Below the pieces are notes generated by a model that saw only the letters and a program-made list of their open reading frames with translations, had not been told where the DNA came from and made no database searches. Positions 1 through 8,112 of a stretch of 20,186 nucleotides of DNA are shown here, piece by piece. Each line of letters starts with the position of its first letter. The first letter of the stretch is position 1. The stretch comes from CAYPHA01 sp964410215 (GTDB lineage Bacteria; Calditrichota; Calditrichia; Calditrichales; CAYPHA01). A program made the translations under genes and the position numbers. The stretch spans positions 1 to 20,186 of the forward strand of contig CAYPHA010000076.1 of assembly GCA_964410215.1 (NCBI GenBank), read 5' to 3'.

Positions 1-756
1 GATAGCATCGCCCAGTACTTCCGCCATCCGGGCAAACGACGCCACAGCCGCTTCCCGGTTACCTGACTTCGTACCCATGCCTATTTCAAAAAGATCCTTC
101 GGAGTGGGCGCATCTTCAAGCGGAATTCCGACTTTTTCGGCATAGGCCCGCTGAACGGCACGGATGCTTACACCCTCTTCGGCGTTCATCCCCGGATCCA
201 GCTTGTTGCGTAACAACCAGACTTCACCGGCTCCGGAATTATCGCCGATAAACAGTTCACCGTCGCGCACGATTCCGGCACCGAAACCGGTTCCCAGGGT
301 AAAACCGACGATGTTACTGAACCGCTTCGGGCTTCCTTTTTCTTCCAGTAGATTATTAATATAGGGCAGGTAACCGGCCAGGGCTTCACCATAACCATAA
401 AGATCACCGTCGTTGTTAATAAAAACAGGTATTTTAAACGCATCTTCCAGCATCGGCCCGAGAGCTACCCCGCCCCGAAAGGCGGGCAGATTGCCCAGAT
501 CACCGATGATACCGTTCGGATAATCAGCTGGACCCGGAAAAGCAAAACTAATGGCCACGGGTTTTTCCGGAACCTGTTTCTGCACCTGCTGAAAACCATC
601 CTTAATCGTATCCAGGCACAATGTCAGATCGTGCGCATTGGATGGTAACCGGACCGGATCAATGATCTCTTTTCCATGACGGACTGCAGAAAAAACGAAA
701 TTGGTCCCCCCGGCATCCAGGGTCATTACAATACGATTGTCCTTTGAAAAATCCAT
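1..756 (-). CDS. ROK-family sugar kinase-like protein, 3' end beyond window
   Basis: Partial: 252 codons run from ATG 756 to the window edge with no stop. The ROK/ASKHA fold is visible. Residues 14-19 DAGGTN are the phosphate-1 loop, the Asp in INNDGD (D116) fits the catalytic base of ROK sugar kinases, and 155-161 GTGFGAG is the second phosphate loop. Family members phosphorylate hexoses or amino sugars in the cytoplasm. Odd: after GAGEVW (175-180) the usual GEIGH histidine and the CGxxGC zinc cysteines are missing, so this belongs to a zinc-motif-less branch or has an altered substrate. An AGAAGGAGA ribosome site precedes the ATG. It lies 24 nt downstream of a sugar transporter gene on the same strand, so the two are probably one operon in which the imported sugar is phosphorylated. 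Substrate unknown. Confidence 0.85.
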   Translation of the reverse strand, partial: MDFSKDNRIVMTLDAGGTNFVFSAVRHGKEIIDPVRLPSNAHDLTLCLDTIKDGFQQVQKQVPEKPVAISFAFPGPADYPNGIIGDLGNLPAFRGGVALGPMLEDAFKIPVFINNDGDLYGYGEALAGYLPYINNLLEEKGSPKRFSNIVGFTLGTGFGAGIVRDGELFIGDNSGAGEVWLLRNKLDPGMNAEEGVSIRAVQRAYAEKVGIPLEDAPTPKDLFEIGMGTKSGNREAAVASFARMAEVLGDAI

Positions 757-780
757 TAGATCTCCTTCTGAACTGGATCA

Positions 781-1962
781 TTAGGCTTTTTTAAGATTGG
801 CAAGCGCCGTCCACAGGATATACACCATCGCGACAAGCGGCACCAGGAATCCGATCAGCAGGGTCGTCTGGTCGGCGACAAAACCCATAATCGGCGGGAT
901 AAAGGCACCGCCGGCAATAGCCATGACCATCAGACCGGAGAGCTCGTTGGTGCGTGCAGGCAGATGGTCGATTGTGATTGAAAATACCAGCGGAAAGATA
1001 TTGGCAAATCCCAGACCAATCATGACAATCCCGATAAAGGTGAGTGCTTTCACCCCCAGGAACATGAAAATGAGTCCGGCGATGGCCAGAATAACGGTCG
1101 TAATTAAAAATGTTTTTGGATTCATTTTCCGGAGAATCAGCCCTCCGACAAAACGTCCGACGAGTATAGGCAGGAAGAACAGGGCCCAACTGACCCACAA
1201 GCCGAATTCAGAGATACCGAATTGTTCTTTCATCAGAATCGGCACACCCGAACTCATCGAGACTTCAGCGCCCACATAAAGGAAAATGGCCAGCACCATC
1301 ATAAATACATACCCGTTGCCAAGCAGAGAAATACAGGAGCGCAGGCTGGCCGGCTGCTCTTCACCGGATTTCTTTTCCTCAATATTCACAGTATTGAAAA
1401 GCAGAATATTTATAAAAATCAGAATAGAATAAATAGGGAAAAGGATACTCCAGTCCAGGTTAAAATATTTTAACGCAAACGGCGGCAGGAGAAAACCGAG
1501 AGAAGATCCGATGGCTTTTACGGATTGTCCCAGGGATAAGTTGCTGGAATACTGCCCTTCTTCCGATACATCACGCATGATCGGATTACCGACTACCTGC
1601 AGGGTTGTGGCACCGGCACCCAGAAGCAGAATGGCGAAGAAGAGAATATAGAATTTACCGGGACCGCCTGCCGTCAGGTCAACCTGAGGACCATACATAC
1701 CGTTGAATATGGGAATCAGCAGGCCAATCAGTGCTATGACAAGACCGAGGTTCATAATGAACTTTTTTCCTTTTTTATCCTGCAGGATGCCCATCGGTAC
1801 CGACAGAACACCGAACATGATAAAACCGGAAAACGTCATAAACTGCGCCTGAAAATTGGATACATTGAATGAATCTTTTACAAGTCCTACCAGCGGGCCG
1901 ACAACATCGCCAAACCCCATACAGAGAAAGGCAAGATAAATGGGAACAACACGCATTTTCAT
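781..1962 (-). CDS. MFS sugar transporter, FucP-like
   Basis: A 393-residue inner-membrane protein with about 12 hydrophobic segments, a normal length for a major facilitator. Residues 58-67 (GILQDKKGKK) form the conserved loop 2-3 motif A (GxxxDxxGxK). The first helix carries FGDVVGPLVG, reminiscent of FucP/NagP-type sugar/proton symporters. A Gly-rich periplasmic loop (about 87-104) interrupts the N-terminal half. AAGGAGA lies 7 nt before the ATG, and a sigma70-like promoter is at 1993-2021. The downstream kinase gene starts 24 nt after its stop, so import is coupled to phosphorylation. Substrate cannot be read from sequence; fucose, N-acetylglucosamine, glucose or galactose are all known for the family. 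Confidence 0.88.
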   Translation of the reverse strand: MKMRVVPIYLAFLCMGFGDVVGPLVGLVKDSFNVSNFQAQFMTFSGFIMFGVLSVPMGILQDKKGKKFIMNLGLVIALIGLLIPIFNGMYGPQVDLTAGGPGKFYILFFAILLLGAGATTLQVVGNPIMRDVSEEGQYSSNLSLGQSVKAIGSSLGFLLPPFALKYFNLDWSILFPIYSILIFINILLFNTVNIEEKKSGEEQPASLRSCISLLGNGYVFMMVLAIFLYVGAEVSMSSGVPILMKEQFGISEFGLWVSWALFFLPILVGRFVGGLILRKMNPKTFLITTVILAIAGLIFMFLGVKALTFIGIVMIGLGFANIFPLVFSITIDHLPARTNELSGLMVMAIAGGAFIPPIMGFVADQTTLLIGFLVPLVAMVYILWTALANLKKA

Positions 1963-1992
1963 AGAGATTCTCCTTAAAATGAATTAATGTAC

Positions 1993-2021
1993 AAACTACA
2001 CTATCTATCTATTCAATTCAA
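1993..2021 (-). promoter_or_regulatory. Candidate promoter of the transporter-kinase operon
   Basis: On the minus strand TTGAAT (2021-2016) and TAGTTT (1998-1993) are separated by exactly 17 nt, and the -10 lies 31 nt before the transporter ATG. The spacer contains three tandem CTAT units (2001-2012). The -10 hexamer is the same as in the purC promoter candidate. Confidence 0.5.
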
Positions 2022-2029
2022 GATCATTT

Positions 2030-2104
2030 TTATTCAAATATCAAGGAAACTACTATGCGGGCGCCGGCCGGTCCGGTACGCTGGAGGAAATTTCTGCGTT
2101 GCAT
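2030..2104 (-). pseudogene. Tat-signal relic: 5' end of a lost exported protein gene
   Basis: The minus strand has an AAGGGAG ribosome site (2119-2113), 8 nt spacing and an ATG at 2104, then 24 codons and TAA at 2030. The peptide begins MQRRNFLQRTGPAGARIVVS. This is a twin-arginine leader: RRxFLx followed by a TGxAGAxxVxS hydrophobic stretch as found on Tat-exported oxidoreductases of this bacterial group. A Pro and an Arg sit in the hydrophobic core where Leu and Gly are usual, and the frame stops where the mature protein should begin. I read it as the start of a gene whose body was deleted, originally first in the transporter-kinase operon (68 nt upstream, same strand). It could instead be a short leader peptide. 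The Tat motif is seen; deletion is inference. Confidence 0.6.
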
Positions 2105-2117
2105 CGCATGAACTCCC

Positions 2118-2146
2118 TTGTTAAACTAATCAAAAATTGATACATA
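2118..2146 (+). promoter_or_regulatory. Candidate promoter of the PQQ dehydrogenase
   Basis: TTGTTA (2118-2123), a 17-nt spacer and TACATA (2141-2146). It would leave a 5' leader of about 125 nt containing the inverted repeat at 2165-2181. It overlaps the ribosome site of the Tat relic on the other strand. Confidence 0.4.
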
Positions 2147-2164
2147 TGAAATGAAAGGCAGGAT

Positions 2165-2181
2165 GTATTCGTTTAGAATAC
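2165..2181. repeat. Inverted repeat in the dehydrogenase leader
   Basis: GTATTC, five spacer bases (gttta), GAATAC: perfect 6-bp arms downstream of the candidate promoter. It could be an operator; no terminator-like T run follows it. The 6-5-6 layout is the same as that of the repeat at 16984-17000. Confidence 0.4.
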
Positions 2182-2278
2182 GTCGTACAGAAACAACAAT
2201 AACTAAAATAGCAATGTGTGTCAACATAATCACAATGGATCGCAGACACGTAATGCACAAAACAGGGAGCCAGATATC

Positions 2279-3691
2279 GTGATAAAACATATCGTATCAG
2301 GTGTTATTTTAATTGCCGCCGTCATTTTTTTCAGTATTCTTTTCGCAAATGACAGTCACCCCGGAGAAGAACTCTACGCTGATTATTGCGCCACGTGTCA
2401 TGGGACCGACCTGATGGGCGGAAATGCCGGGAGTCTGGTCGACGGCAACTGGCAGTTCGGCTCCAGCCGTGAAGCACTTTATAAAAATATCAGTGAAGGT
2501 ATTGAGGACTATGGTATGCCCGGTTACTCAGAATCACTGAGCCCGGCAGAGATAAACCAGCTTGTGGATTTTCTGGCTGCCAAAAGTGCCGAGTATTCGG
2601 CTGAACGATCCGATATCGACAAAACAATTTCCACGCGTGATTATGAAATCGGCGTGCAGACCTGGGTTGAGGACCTTGAAATCCCATGGGCGATCGATTT
2701 CATCGATAATAATACCGCGCTCATTACTGAACGTCCGGGACGACTAAGGACTGTATTCAAGGGCAAACTGGCCGAAACACCGGTTCAGAATACACCGGAG
2801 GTGCTGCATCGTGGACAGGGTGGTCTGATGGATGTAGCCGTTGACCCCGAATACGCCAAAAACGGATGGATCTACCTGGCTTATACACATGCGCCTGACC
2901 GGGGGGAAGACAAACCAGGGTCCATGACCCGCATCGTGCGCGGCAAGATTTCCAACAATACCTGGACCGGTCAGCAGGTGATATATGAAGCGGATCCCGG
3001 TCACTATTTCAACACCCATTACCATTACGGTTGCCGCATTGTCTTCGATAGAAAGGGTTACCTGTATTTTTCGATCGGCGACAGGGGCCGGAGGGAACTG
3101 GCCCAGGACATCAGCCTGCCGAATGGTAAGATTCATCGCATTTTCACCGACGGCCGGATTCCCGAAGACAATCCCTTCATTGGACAGAAAGACGCGTTGC
3201 CTACAATCTATACCTACGGTAACCGCAATCCGCAGGGTATGGCCGTGCATCCGGAAACAGATGAGGTTTGGGCGACCGAACACGGTCCGCTGGGGGGAGA
3301 TGAGCTGAATCTCATCAAACCCGGCATCAATTACGGCTGGCCGGTAATTACGTATGGTAAAAACTACAACGGTACGATCATTTCCGATTTGACGGAGAAA
3401 GACGGCATGGAACAGCCGATCATTCACTGGACCCCTTCCATCGCCGTCTGCGGACTTGATTTTTACCGGGGAAACCAGTTCCCGGAATGGCAAAACGACC
3501 TTCTCGTCGGTGCGCTCAAATACGAAGAAGTGCGACTGGTCAGTATTAATGAAAACAGGGTGATTCACCAGGAAGTCATCCTCAAGGATTTCGGGCGCGT
3601 CCGGGATGTAACCACCGGTCCTGATGGAGCTATCTATGTCGTTTTAAACGATCCGGATGACGTCCTGAAGCTGACACGATTAGAAGAGTGA
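2279..3691 (+). CDS. Membrane-anchored cytochrome c / PQQ-dependent aldose sugar dehydrogenase fusion
   Basis: I place the start at GTG 2279: GGGAG lies 9 nt before it and the hydrophobic anchor begins at once. An ATG at 2216 would add 21 hydrophilic residues. The product is 470 aa. Residues 3-23 are an uncleaved anchor or signal. A small class I cytochrome c follows, with heme site CATCH (37-41) and probable axial Met in YGMPG (M80). From about 125 to the end is the six-bladed soluble glucose/aldose dehydrogenase propeller: IPWAIDF and TERPGRLR (135-156), HRGQGGLMDVAVDP (177-190), HYGCR (H249 fits the catalytic His of soluble glucose dehydrogenase), GNRNPQGMAVHP and GDELNLIKPGINYGWP. The enzyme oxidises aldoses to lactones in the periplasm. 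The heme domain would take electrons from PQQH2 intramolecularly. Its 3' end faces a PqqU-like receptor gene 2 nt away. Confidence 0.9.
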   Translation: MIKHIVSGVILIAAVIFFSILFANDSHPGEELYADYCATCHGTDLMGGNAGSLVDGNWQFGSSREALYKNISEGIEDYGMPGYSESLSPAEINQLVDFLAAKSAEYSAERSDIDKTISTRDYEIGVQTWVEDLEIPWAIDFIDNNTALITERPGRLRTVFKGKLAETPVQNTPEVLHRGQGGLMDVAVDPEYAKNGWIYLAYTHAPDRGEDKPGSMTRIVRGKISNNTWTGQQVIYEADPGHYFNTHYHYGCRIVFDRKGYLYFSIGDRGRRELAQDISLPNGKIHRIFTDGRIPEDNPFIGQKDALPTIYTYGNRNPQGMAVHPETDEVWATEHGPLGGDELNLIKPGINYGWPVITYGKNYNGTIISDLTEKDGMEQPIIHWTPSIAVCGLDFYRGNQFPEWQNDLLVGALKYEEVRLVSINENRVIHQEVILKDFGRVRDVTTGPDGAIYVVLNDPDDVLKLTRLEE

Positions 3692-3693
3692 TA

Positions 3694-5835
3694 TCAGAAA
3701 TACCGTTGCAGACTGAATCCGCCGTAAATGGAAGCACCCGGTGCCGGTTCAAAATAGCGACCGCCGAATGCGTTGATACGGATATTATCGGCATATTCTG
3801 CAGAAAACAGGTTATTGATGGCAAAAAACGGTTCGGCTTCCCAGGATCCATAGCGTTTTTTTATACCCATTTGGAGGTTGAGCATCCAATAGCCATCCTG
3901 CCAGGTATCATTTCCGTCACTGGTAAAAATTTTGCTATCGGCATTACATTCCAGACGGCCGTACATACCAGAGGAATGTGTATAAAAGAGCTCCGTATAA
4001 AAATGATGTGCCGGAATACCCGGCAGCTTATTGCCGTCCGGCGTATTTTCGCCCTGATGTGTTTCCAAAAAGAAAAAATCAGAAAAAGTGTAGGCCGCAG
4101 CCAGATTGAGTCCCGGATAGAGAATGCCGTTCACACCGGTCTCCACACCCCGGTGTATGGAAGAACCGGCATTGCTGTAAAACGACCTGCCAGGCATATC
4201 CTCCTGTTCAAAGGGAATGAGTTCATCCCGGATATGGACGGTAAAGAGCGTCAGTTCATAGCGAAAACGGTTGCATAGCCGGCCTTTGGCACCGGCTTCC
4301 AAATTAACGGACTTCTGAGGGTTCAGTTTATCGTTCAGACCGCCTGTACCGGAAGGATTATTGGATAATTCGATGAGGGCCGGTGTTTCAAAAGCATTAG
4401 CTGAACTGGCAAACACATGCAATGCCGGATGGATCTCGTAAAGTATACCAAGCATGCCTGTCAGTGCCTGGAATTTCCGCTGTCCTGATTGATCGCCATC
4501 CACCATATAATGATCATCGGCCTTTATCATAACGATATCATAGCGTCCCCCGAATTGCAATCGCCACTGTTTTCCAACCAACAACCGGTCCTGCAGAAAC
4601 ACGCCGAGTCCGGAATATTTTTCATCCTGATGAAAGCCGGATTGTCCGCGCCGGCCGGAAATATTATCAAAACGCTGCCGGTCATCATTCTGAACGGCAA
4701 CATCGATTCCGGTTTGAATTTGCGTGGTCTGGCCGAAAATGGAGCCGTTGCTGCGCAAAGCAGCACTGCCGCCATAATAGAAACGATCCAGATGCACGAT
4801 ACCGCCGCTGCCGAAAGGCAACCGGTTTCTGAAATCACGGTTCGTCATGTAGGCGTTCAGTTCGAAAACCCTTTTCTTTTTTAAAGCCCTTTCATATGCT
4901 ACGCTGATCCTGTGCTGATGCACTACCTCACCGGCATCGAATTCAAGATTGCCGGGATATGCCTGTTTTCGGTCCGTCCTGACTTGATCAATCGTAAGGC
5001 CGCCTGGATCCTGTGCAAAAGGGCTATGTTCCCAATCGAGACGCAGTTTGAGCGTCGTTAAACTGTCCGGCCTGTACTGCAGCCTGGTATTCAGCGTATG
5101 GTCTTCCATGGCACTGTGATCACGATAGCCTTTTATGGTATTTGTCATACCGGAAACAAAGAAATCCATTTTCCCCAGGTTGCGGGCGAATCCAAGGCGG
5201 TATTGCCGGAATCCATCACTTCCCGAAGTGATCCGGGATTCCAGGTATGGTTTATCAAACGTGTCTCTTGTATATAGATTAATTACACCGCCGCTAGCAT
5301 TGCCATAGACGGCTGAAAGCGGGCCGCGAATAATTTCTATGCGGTCCAGTAACCCCAGGTTGAGAATATCCAGGGAGGTCTGCCCATCGGCGGTGGTTTC
5401 GGGTATGCCATCAACCAATACTCTGATGCCACGGATGCCAAACGAGGAACGGGCGCCAAAGCCCCGGATCGCAATACGGAGATCCTGTGAAAAATTGGTA
5501 GAATTGAGGCCATACACGCCAGGAACACTGCCAAGGGATTCATTGAGGCTGAGCTGTTTACGTGCTGTTTGAATGGTAAAACGGTCGACCGGAGTGATGG
5601 AAAAGGGTACATTGGCAGGCAGGTCGGGAAAACGTAAACCGGAAACCGTGATCGGTTCCAATGTAAATTGGATGGTATCCGGCTCTGTTCTTATGCGCAA
5701 GGAATCGCGCCTTGTTTCAGGCGTTACGGCCGTACCCCCGGTTAAATGCCAACAAAAAACAATACAGGCAACGGTCAAAAATGGGATATTAGAAAATCTT
5801 ACAGAAATACGTGCATCCTTCCCTGCATAAGCCAT
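3694..5835 (-). CDS. TonB-dependent outer-membrane receptor, PqqU/YncD-like
   Basis: 713 aa, close to the usual length. The Sec signal region (about 13-36) is followed by a short linker (TIQFTLEPITVSG, a possible TonB box), a plug (about 76-189) with IRGFGARSSFGIRGIRVLVD and RGPLSAVYGNASGGVIN, and a 22-strand-type barrel ending in the terminal aromatic YF. There is no N-terminal STN or carboxypeptidase-like domain. Blocks along the chain (NESLGSVPGVYG, QDLRIAIRGFG, GYRDHS, DPGGLT, FETPALIELS, GRYFEPAPG) match what I remember of E. coli YncD, now PqqU, the receptor for pyrroloquinoline quinone. The assignment is from memory, not alignment; a siderophore receptor is the alternative. It starts 7 nt after the lipoprotein stop with no clear ribosome site, which suggests translational coupling. 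It converges on the PQQ-enzyme gene with a 2-nt gap and no terminator between them. Confidence 0.88.
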   Translation of the reverse strand: MAYAGKDARISVRFSNIPFLTVACIVFCWHLTGGTAVTPETRRDSLRIRTEPDTIQFTLEPITVSGLRFPDLPANVPFSITPVDRFTIQTARKQLSLNESLGSVPGVYGLNSTNFSQDLRIAIRGFGARSSFGIRGIRVLVDGIPETTADGQTSLDILNLGLLDRIEIIRGPLSAVYGNASGGVINLYTRDTFDKPYLESRITSGSDGFRQYRLGFARNLGKMDFFVSGMTNTIKGYRDHSAMEDHTLNTRLQYRPDSLTTLKLRLDWEHSPFAQDPGGLTIDQVRTDRKQAYPGNLEFDAGEVVHQHRISVAYERALKKKRVFELNAYMTNRDFRNRLPFGSGGIVHLDRFYYGGSAALRSNGSIFGQTTQIQTGIDVAVQNDDRQRFDNISGRRGQSGFHQDEKYSGLGVFLQDRLLVGKQWRLQFGGRYDIVMIKADDHYMVDGDQSGQRKFQALTGMLGILYEIHPALHVFASSANAFETPALIELSNNPSGTGGLNDKLNPQKSVNLEAGAKGRLCNRFRYELTLFTVHIRDELIPFEQEDMPGRSFYSNAGSSIHRGVETGVNGILYPGLNLAAAYTFSDFFFLETHQGENTPDGNKLPGIPAHHFYTELFYTHSSGMYGRLECNADSKIFTSDGNDTWQDGYWMLNLQMGIKKRYGSWEAEPFFAINNLFSAEYADNIRINAFGGRYFEPAPGASIYGGFSLQRYF

Positions 5836-5842
5836 TCACATT

Positions 5843-8071
5843 TCAATTGGATACTGACAGACGCATCTTCGCCGGTACGCCGGTCCAGCCGGCATATTTT
5901 ACCGCTCCGTTCGTGGCATCGTAATAGACGATATGTGGATGATTCTGACTGTCGAGGGCCATGGAGGAAAGACGTCCCACATCAGCCGTCTGATCGACCG
6001 TTTCAATGCCCCACCCTTCACCCAGCCAGCGGGCATATTTCAGTTTATCCTGTGTCAGGTCAAAATAGGACATGCGGGGAAACGCATCAGAACCGATTTC
6101 CATGCTGACATAAGCGCCCACGCCACCGCCATCGTCGATCGTATCATGCGTCCACGAAGATCCTGAATAGGTCATATAAAACAAGTCCACGTCAAAATAC
6201 GTGCTGTAAGCGATAACAGGATTGTTACCGGTATCAAACTGCAGGGCTGTGTGCATGATGGTGTGCCTGGAAGGAATATCCACCACCTGCATTTGCCACT
6301 GACTGCCTTCAGGATAGGCATGTATCCAGTCAAATGTGGATGTATGCAGAAACAGGACATGGGGTTCGCCATTGCGGTCGAGGGCAGCCGAAAAACTTCC
6401 TTCATAATAATATACGCTATCTACCACCATTTCACTGACCCATGCATCGCTGTTCTTGGTGAAATAATACAATTGATCATAATCAATATCAGTTGCAAAA
6501 ACATGGGGTACACCGGCTGCATCCACCATCAGCTGCAGATTGTTATAGGCGTTCCACACATTAAGCGTATCAAACTGCCATATCCCACCGGTTTTTTTTG
6601 CATACATTAAGAGCGCCTGCCGGCCCTCTTGACCAAGATAACAGAGATGTATATCGCCGGTCTGATCAATCTGCATTTTGGGCAACGCGTTTGAATAATA
6701 ATACACATCGTCTACCCCTTCAAACTCCCAGATATCGTTATCCAACCAGGCAAGTTTCAGAGTTTTGTAATCGCCGGTACCCTTTTGATAGCAGATATAG
6801 GGTACATCATCAGGAGCAACATCAATGGCAAACCGACCGCCGGACGGCGTTCTTTCGACAACCTGCAGATCCCAGTTATGGCTGACATCGCCATGACCGG
6901 TCATCAGTGTTTTTCTGTATTCAACAATGGGTTCTTCCGGTTCATAATCGACAATGGAATGTCCCATTACATCGACTTTCACACCGAGCCCAAGGCGGAA
7001 TCCGCCATACAGTCCCCACCAGGGGACCTGCTCCACCATGGAAGCATCAAGAGCGATATAACCGCGCATATAGGCGTAAGGTCCCACGATACCATACAGT
7101 TTAATCGATAATTCGGGCCCGAGGTAGCCGTCTATCTGACAGCCGTCCTCCAGTTCGGGAGTGAAAAATTCAAAGTCGGATGTATATTCTTCCACCTTCT
7201 CCCAGGATCCGGCATATTCAATTCCACTCCGGCTGGTTACTTCCTGCATCACCCCGGTTTCAATCCCGGCGGAGATTTCGCCTTCCACGCCGACATAGAG
7301 GGTCAGTTCAGGCACGAACACAACGGGTAAAGGTCCGACCATAATCGTGATCGGTACGAAAGTGATCGTTCCCAGGGGATATTTTTCATCTAAAGAAGCA
7401 TAATCAGCGGTCGTTTCAAACTGTAAATTAGACTCGAACGTGGTATTTACCAGGAAGGACAGTTCTTCAAGCTGAAAATTATCCACCTCGAAATCAAAAT
7501 CAATATCGATGCTGAATCCCACGTAACCCGATGCCTTGACGCCGGGTACAAGCGGTTTGTCGGGTAGCAGAAAGGATAAGAAAGCGGGATCGGCTGTTTT
7601 CATCAGCTGGATGCCGTCATCGAGCTGTGTGGTATCCACATCGTCGGACAGAAGGGTGTGCGTAATGGAAATGACCCCCTCTTCGATGGCATCCTCGAAA
7701 TTTGCGGGTTCCGTATAGACGGTCACAGCATTGCCACCATCATTAATCTGGGAGATTTTTCTGAGAAAGCCTTCTTCGGCGATCTCGGAAGCACCGGCAA
7801 CGACGATATCACCCCGGTTAAGGGCATTTACCTGATCGTCATTCGCAGAAAAAGTTATCGTTCCCGTTAAAGGCGAGAATGAACTCATATTTTCCAATGC
7901 TTCATCATTAAGGACTTTCGTATGTTCCGGCAAAATGACATAGGCGTCGCCCCCGTTTTCACCATTGTCCGTTTTGTCCTCCGGTCCTGTTGAATCATCC
8001 TTACAGGCAGTGGAAAGCATTCCCGTAAGCACGACCAGAAGGACGAGGCCTTTCCAATTCAGGTTTTTCAT
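5843..8071 (-). CDS. Large lipoprotein with seven-repeat C-terminal propeller
   Basis: Start chosen at ATG 8071 (742 aa), because AAAGGA sits 6 nt before it; an in-frame GTG at 8086 overlaps that ribosome site. The lipobox is LSTAC with C23, then a charged Gly/Asp linker, so it is a lipoprotein. Residues about 45-140 form a small domain (ILPEHTKVLNDE, then TFSANDDQVNALNRGDIVVAG and GFLRKISQI) that I have seen in other secreted proteins without a known role. Residues 180-390 are beta-rich. From about 410 there are seven repeats with a D..G.PHV.Y-like core (near 420, 470, 517, 567, 614, 660 and 708), which predicts a seven-bladed propeller. It sits 7 nt before the receptor gene and 41 nt after purC. 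The neighbourhood suggests a surface partner of the receptor, but function is unknown. Confidence 0.8.
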   Translation of the reverse strand: MKNLNWKGLVLLVVLTGMLSTACKDDSTGPEDKTDNGENGGDAYVILPEHTKVLNDEALENMSSFSPLTGTITFSANDDQVNALNRGDIVVAGASEIAEEGFLRKISQINDGGNAVTVYTEPANFEDAIEEGVISITHTLLSDDVDTTQLDDGIQLMKTADPAFLSFLLPDKPLVPGVKASGYVGFSIDIDFDFEVDNFQLEELSFLVNTTFESNLQFETTADYASLDEKYPLGTITFVPITIMVGPLPVVFVPELTLYVGVEGEISAGIETGVMQEVTSRSGIEYAGSWEKVEEYTSDFEFFTPELEDGCQIDGYLGPELSIKLYGIVGPYAYMRGYIALDASMVEQVPWWGLYGGFRLGLGVKVDVMGHSIVDYEPEEPIVEYRKTLMTGHGDVSHNWDLQVVERTPSGGRFAIDVAPDDVPYICYQKGTGDYKTLKLAWLDNDIWEFEGVDDVYYYSNALPKMQIDQTGDIHLCYLGQEGRQALLMYAKKTGGIWQFDTLNVWNAYNNLQLMVDAAGVPHVFATDIDYDQLYYFTKNSDAWVSEMVVDSVYYYEGSFSAALDRNGEPHVLFLHTSTFDWIHAYPEGSQWQMQVVDIPSRHTIMHTALQFDTGNNPVIAYSTYFDVDLFYMTYSGSSWTHDTIDDGGGVGAYVSMEIGSDAFPRMSYFDLTQDKLKYARWLGEGWGIETVDQTADVGRLSSMALDSQNHPHIVYYDATNGAVKYAGWTGVPAKMRLSVSN

Positions 8072-8112
8072 GGCCTTTCCTTTCACGTTTGCGCTACATT
8101 TGAGAAGGAAAT

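Noticed and set aside
2744..3568. 274-codon open frame on the minus strand inside the PQQ dehydrogenase gene
   Set aside because: It lies wholly antisense to a protein with clear family motifs, has no recognisable domain or ribosome site, and is explained by codon bias of the real gene.
3688..4278. 196-codon plus-strand frame running on after the dehydrogenase
   Set aside because: Antisense to the receptor barrel, with no signal, domain or ribosome site.
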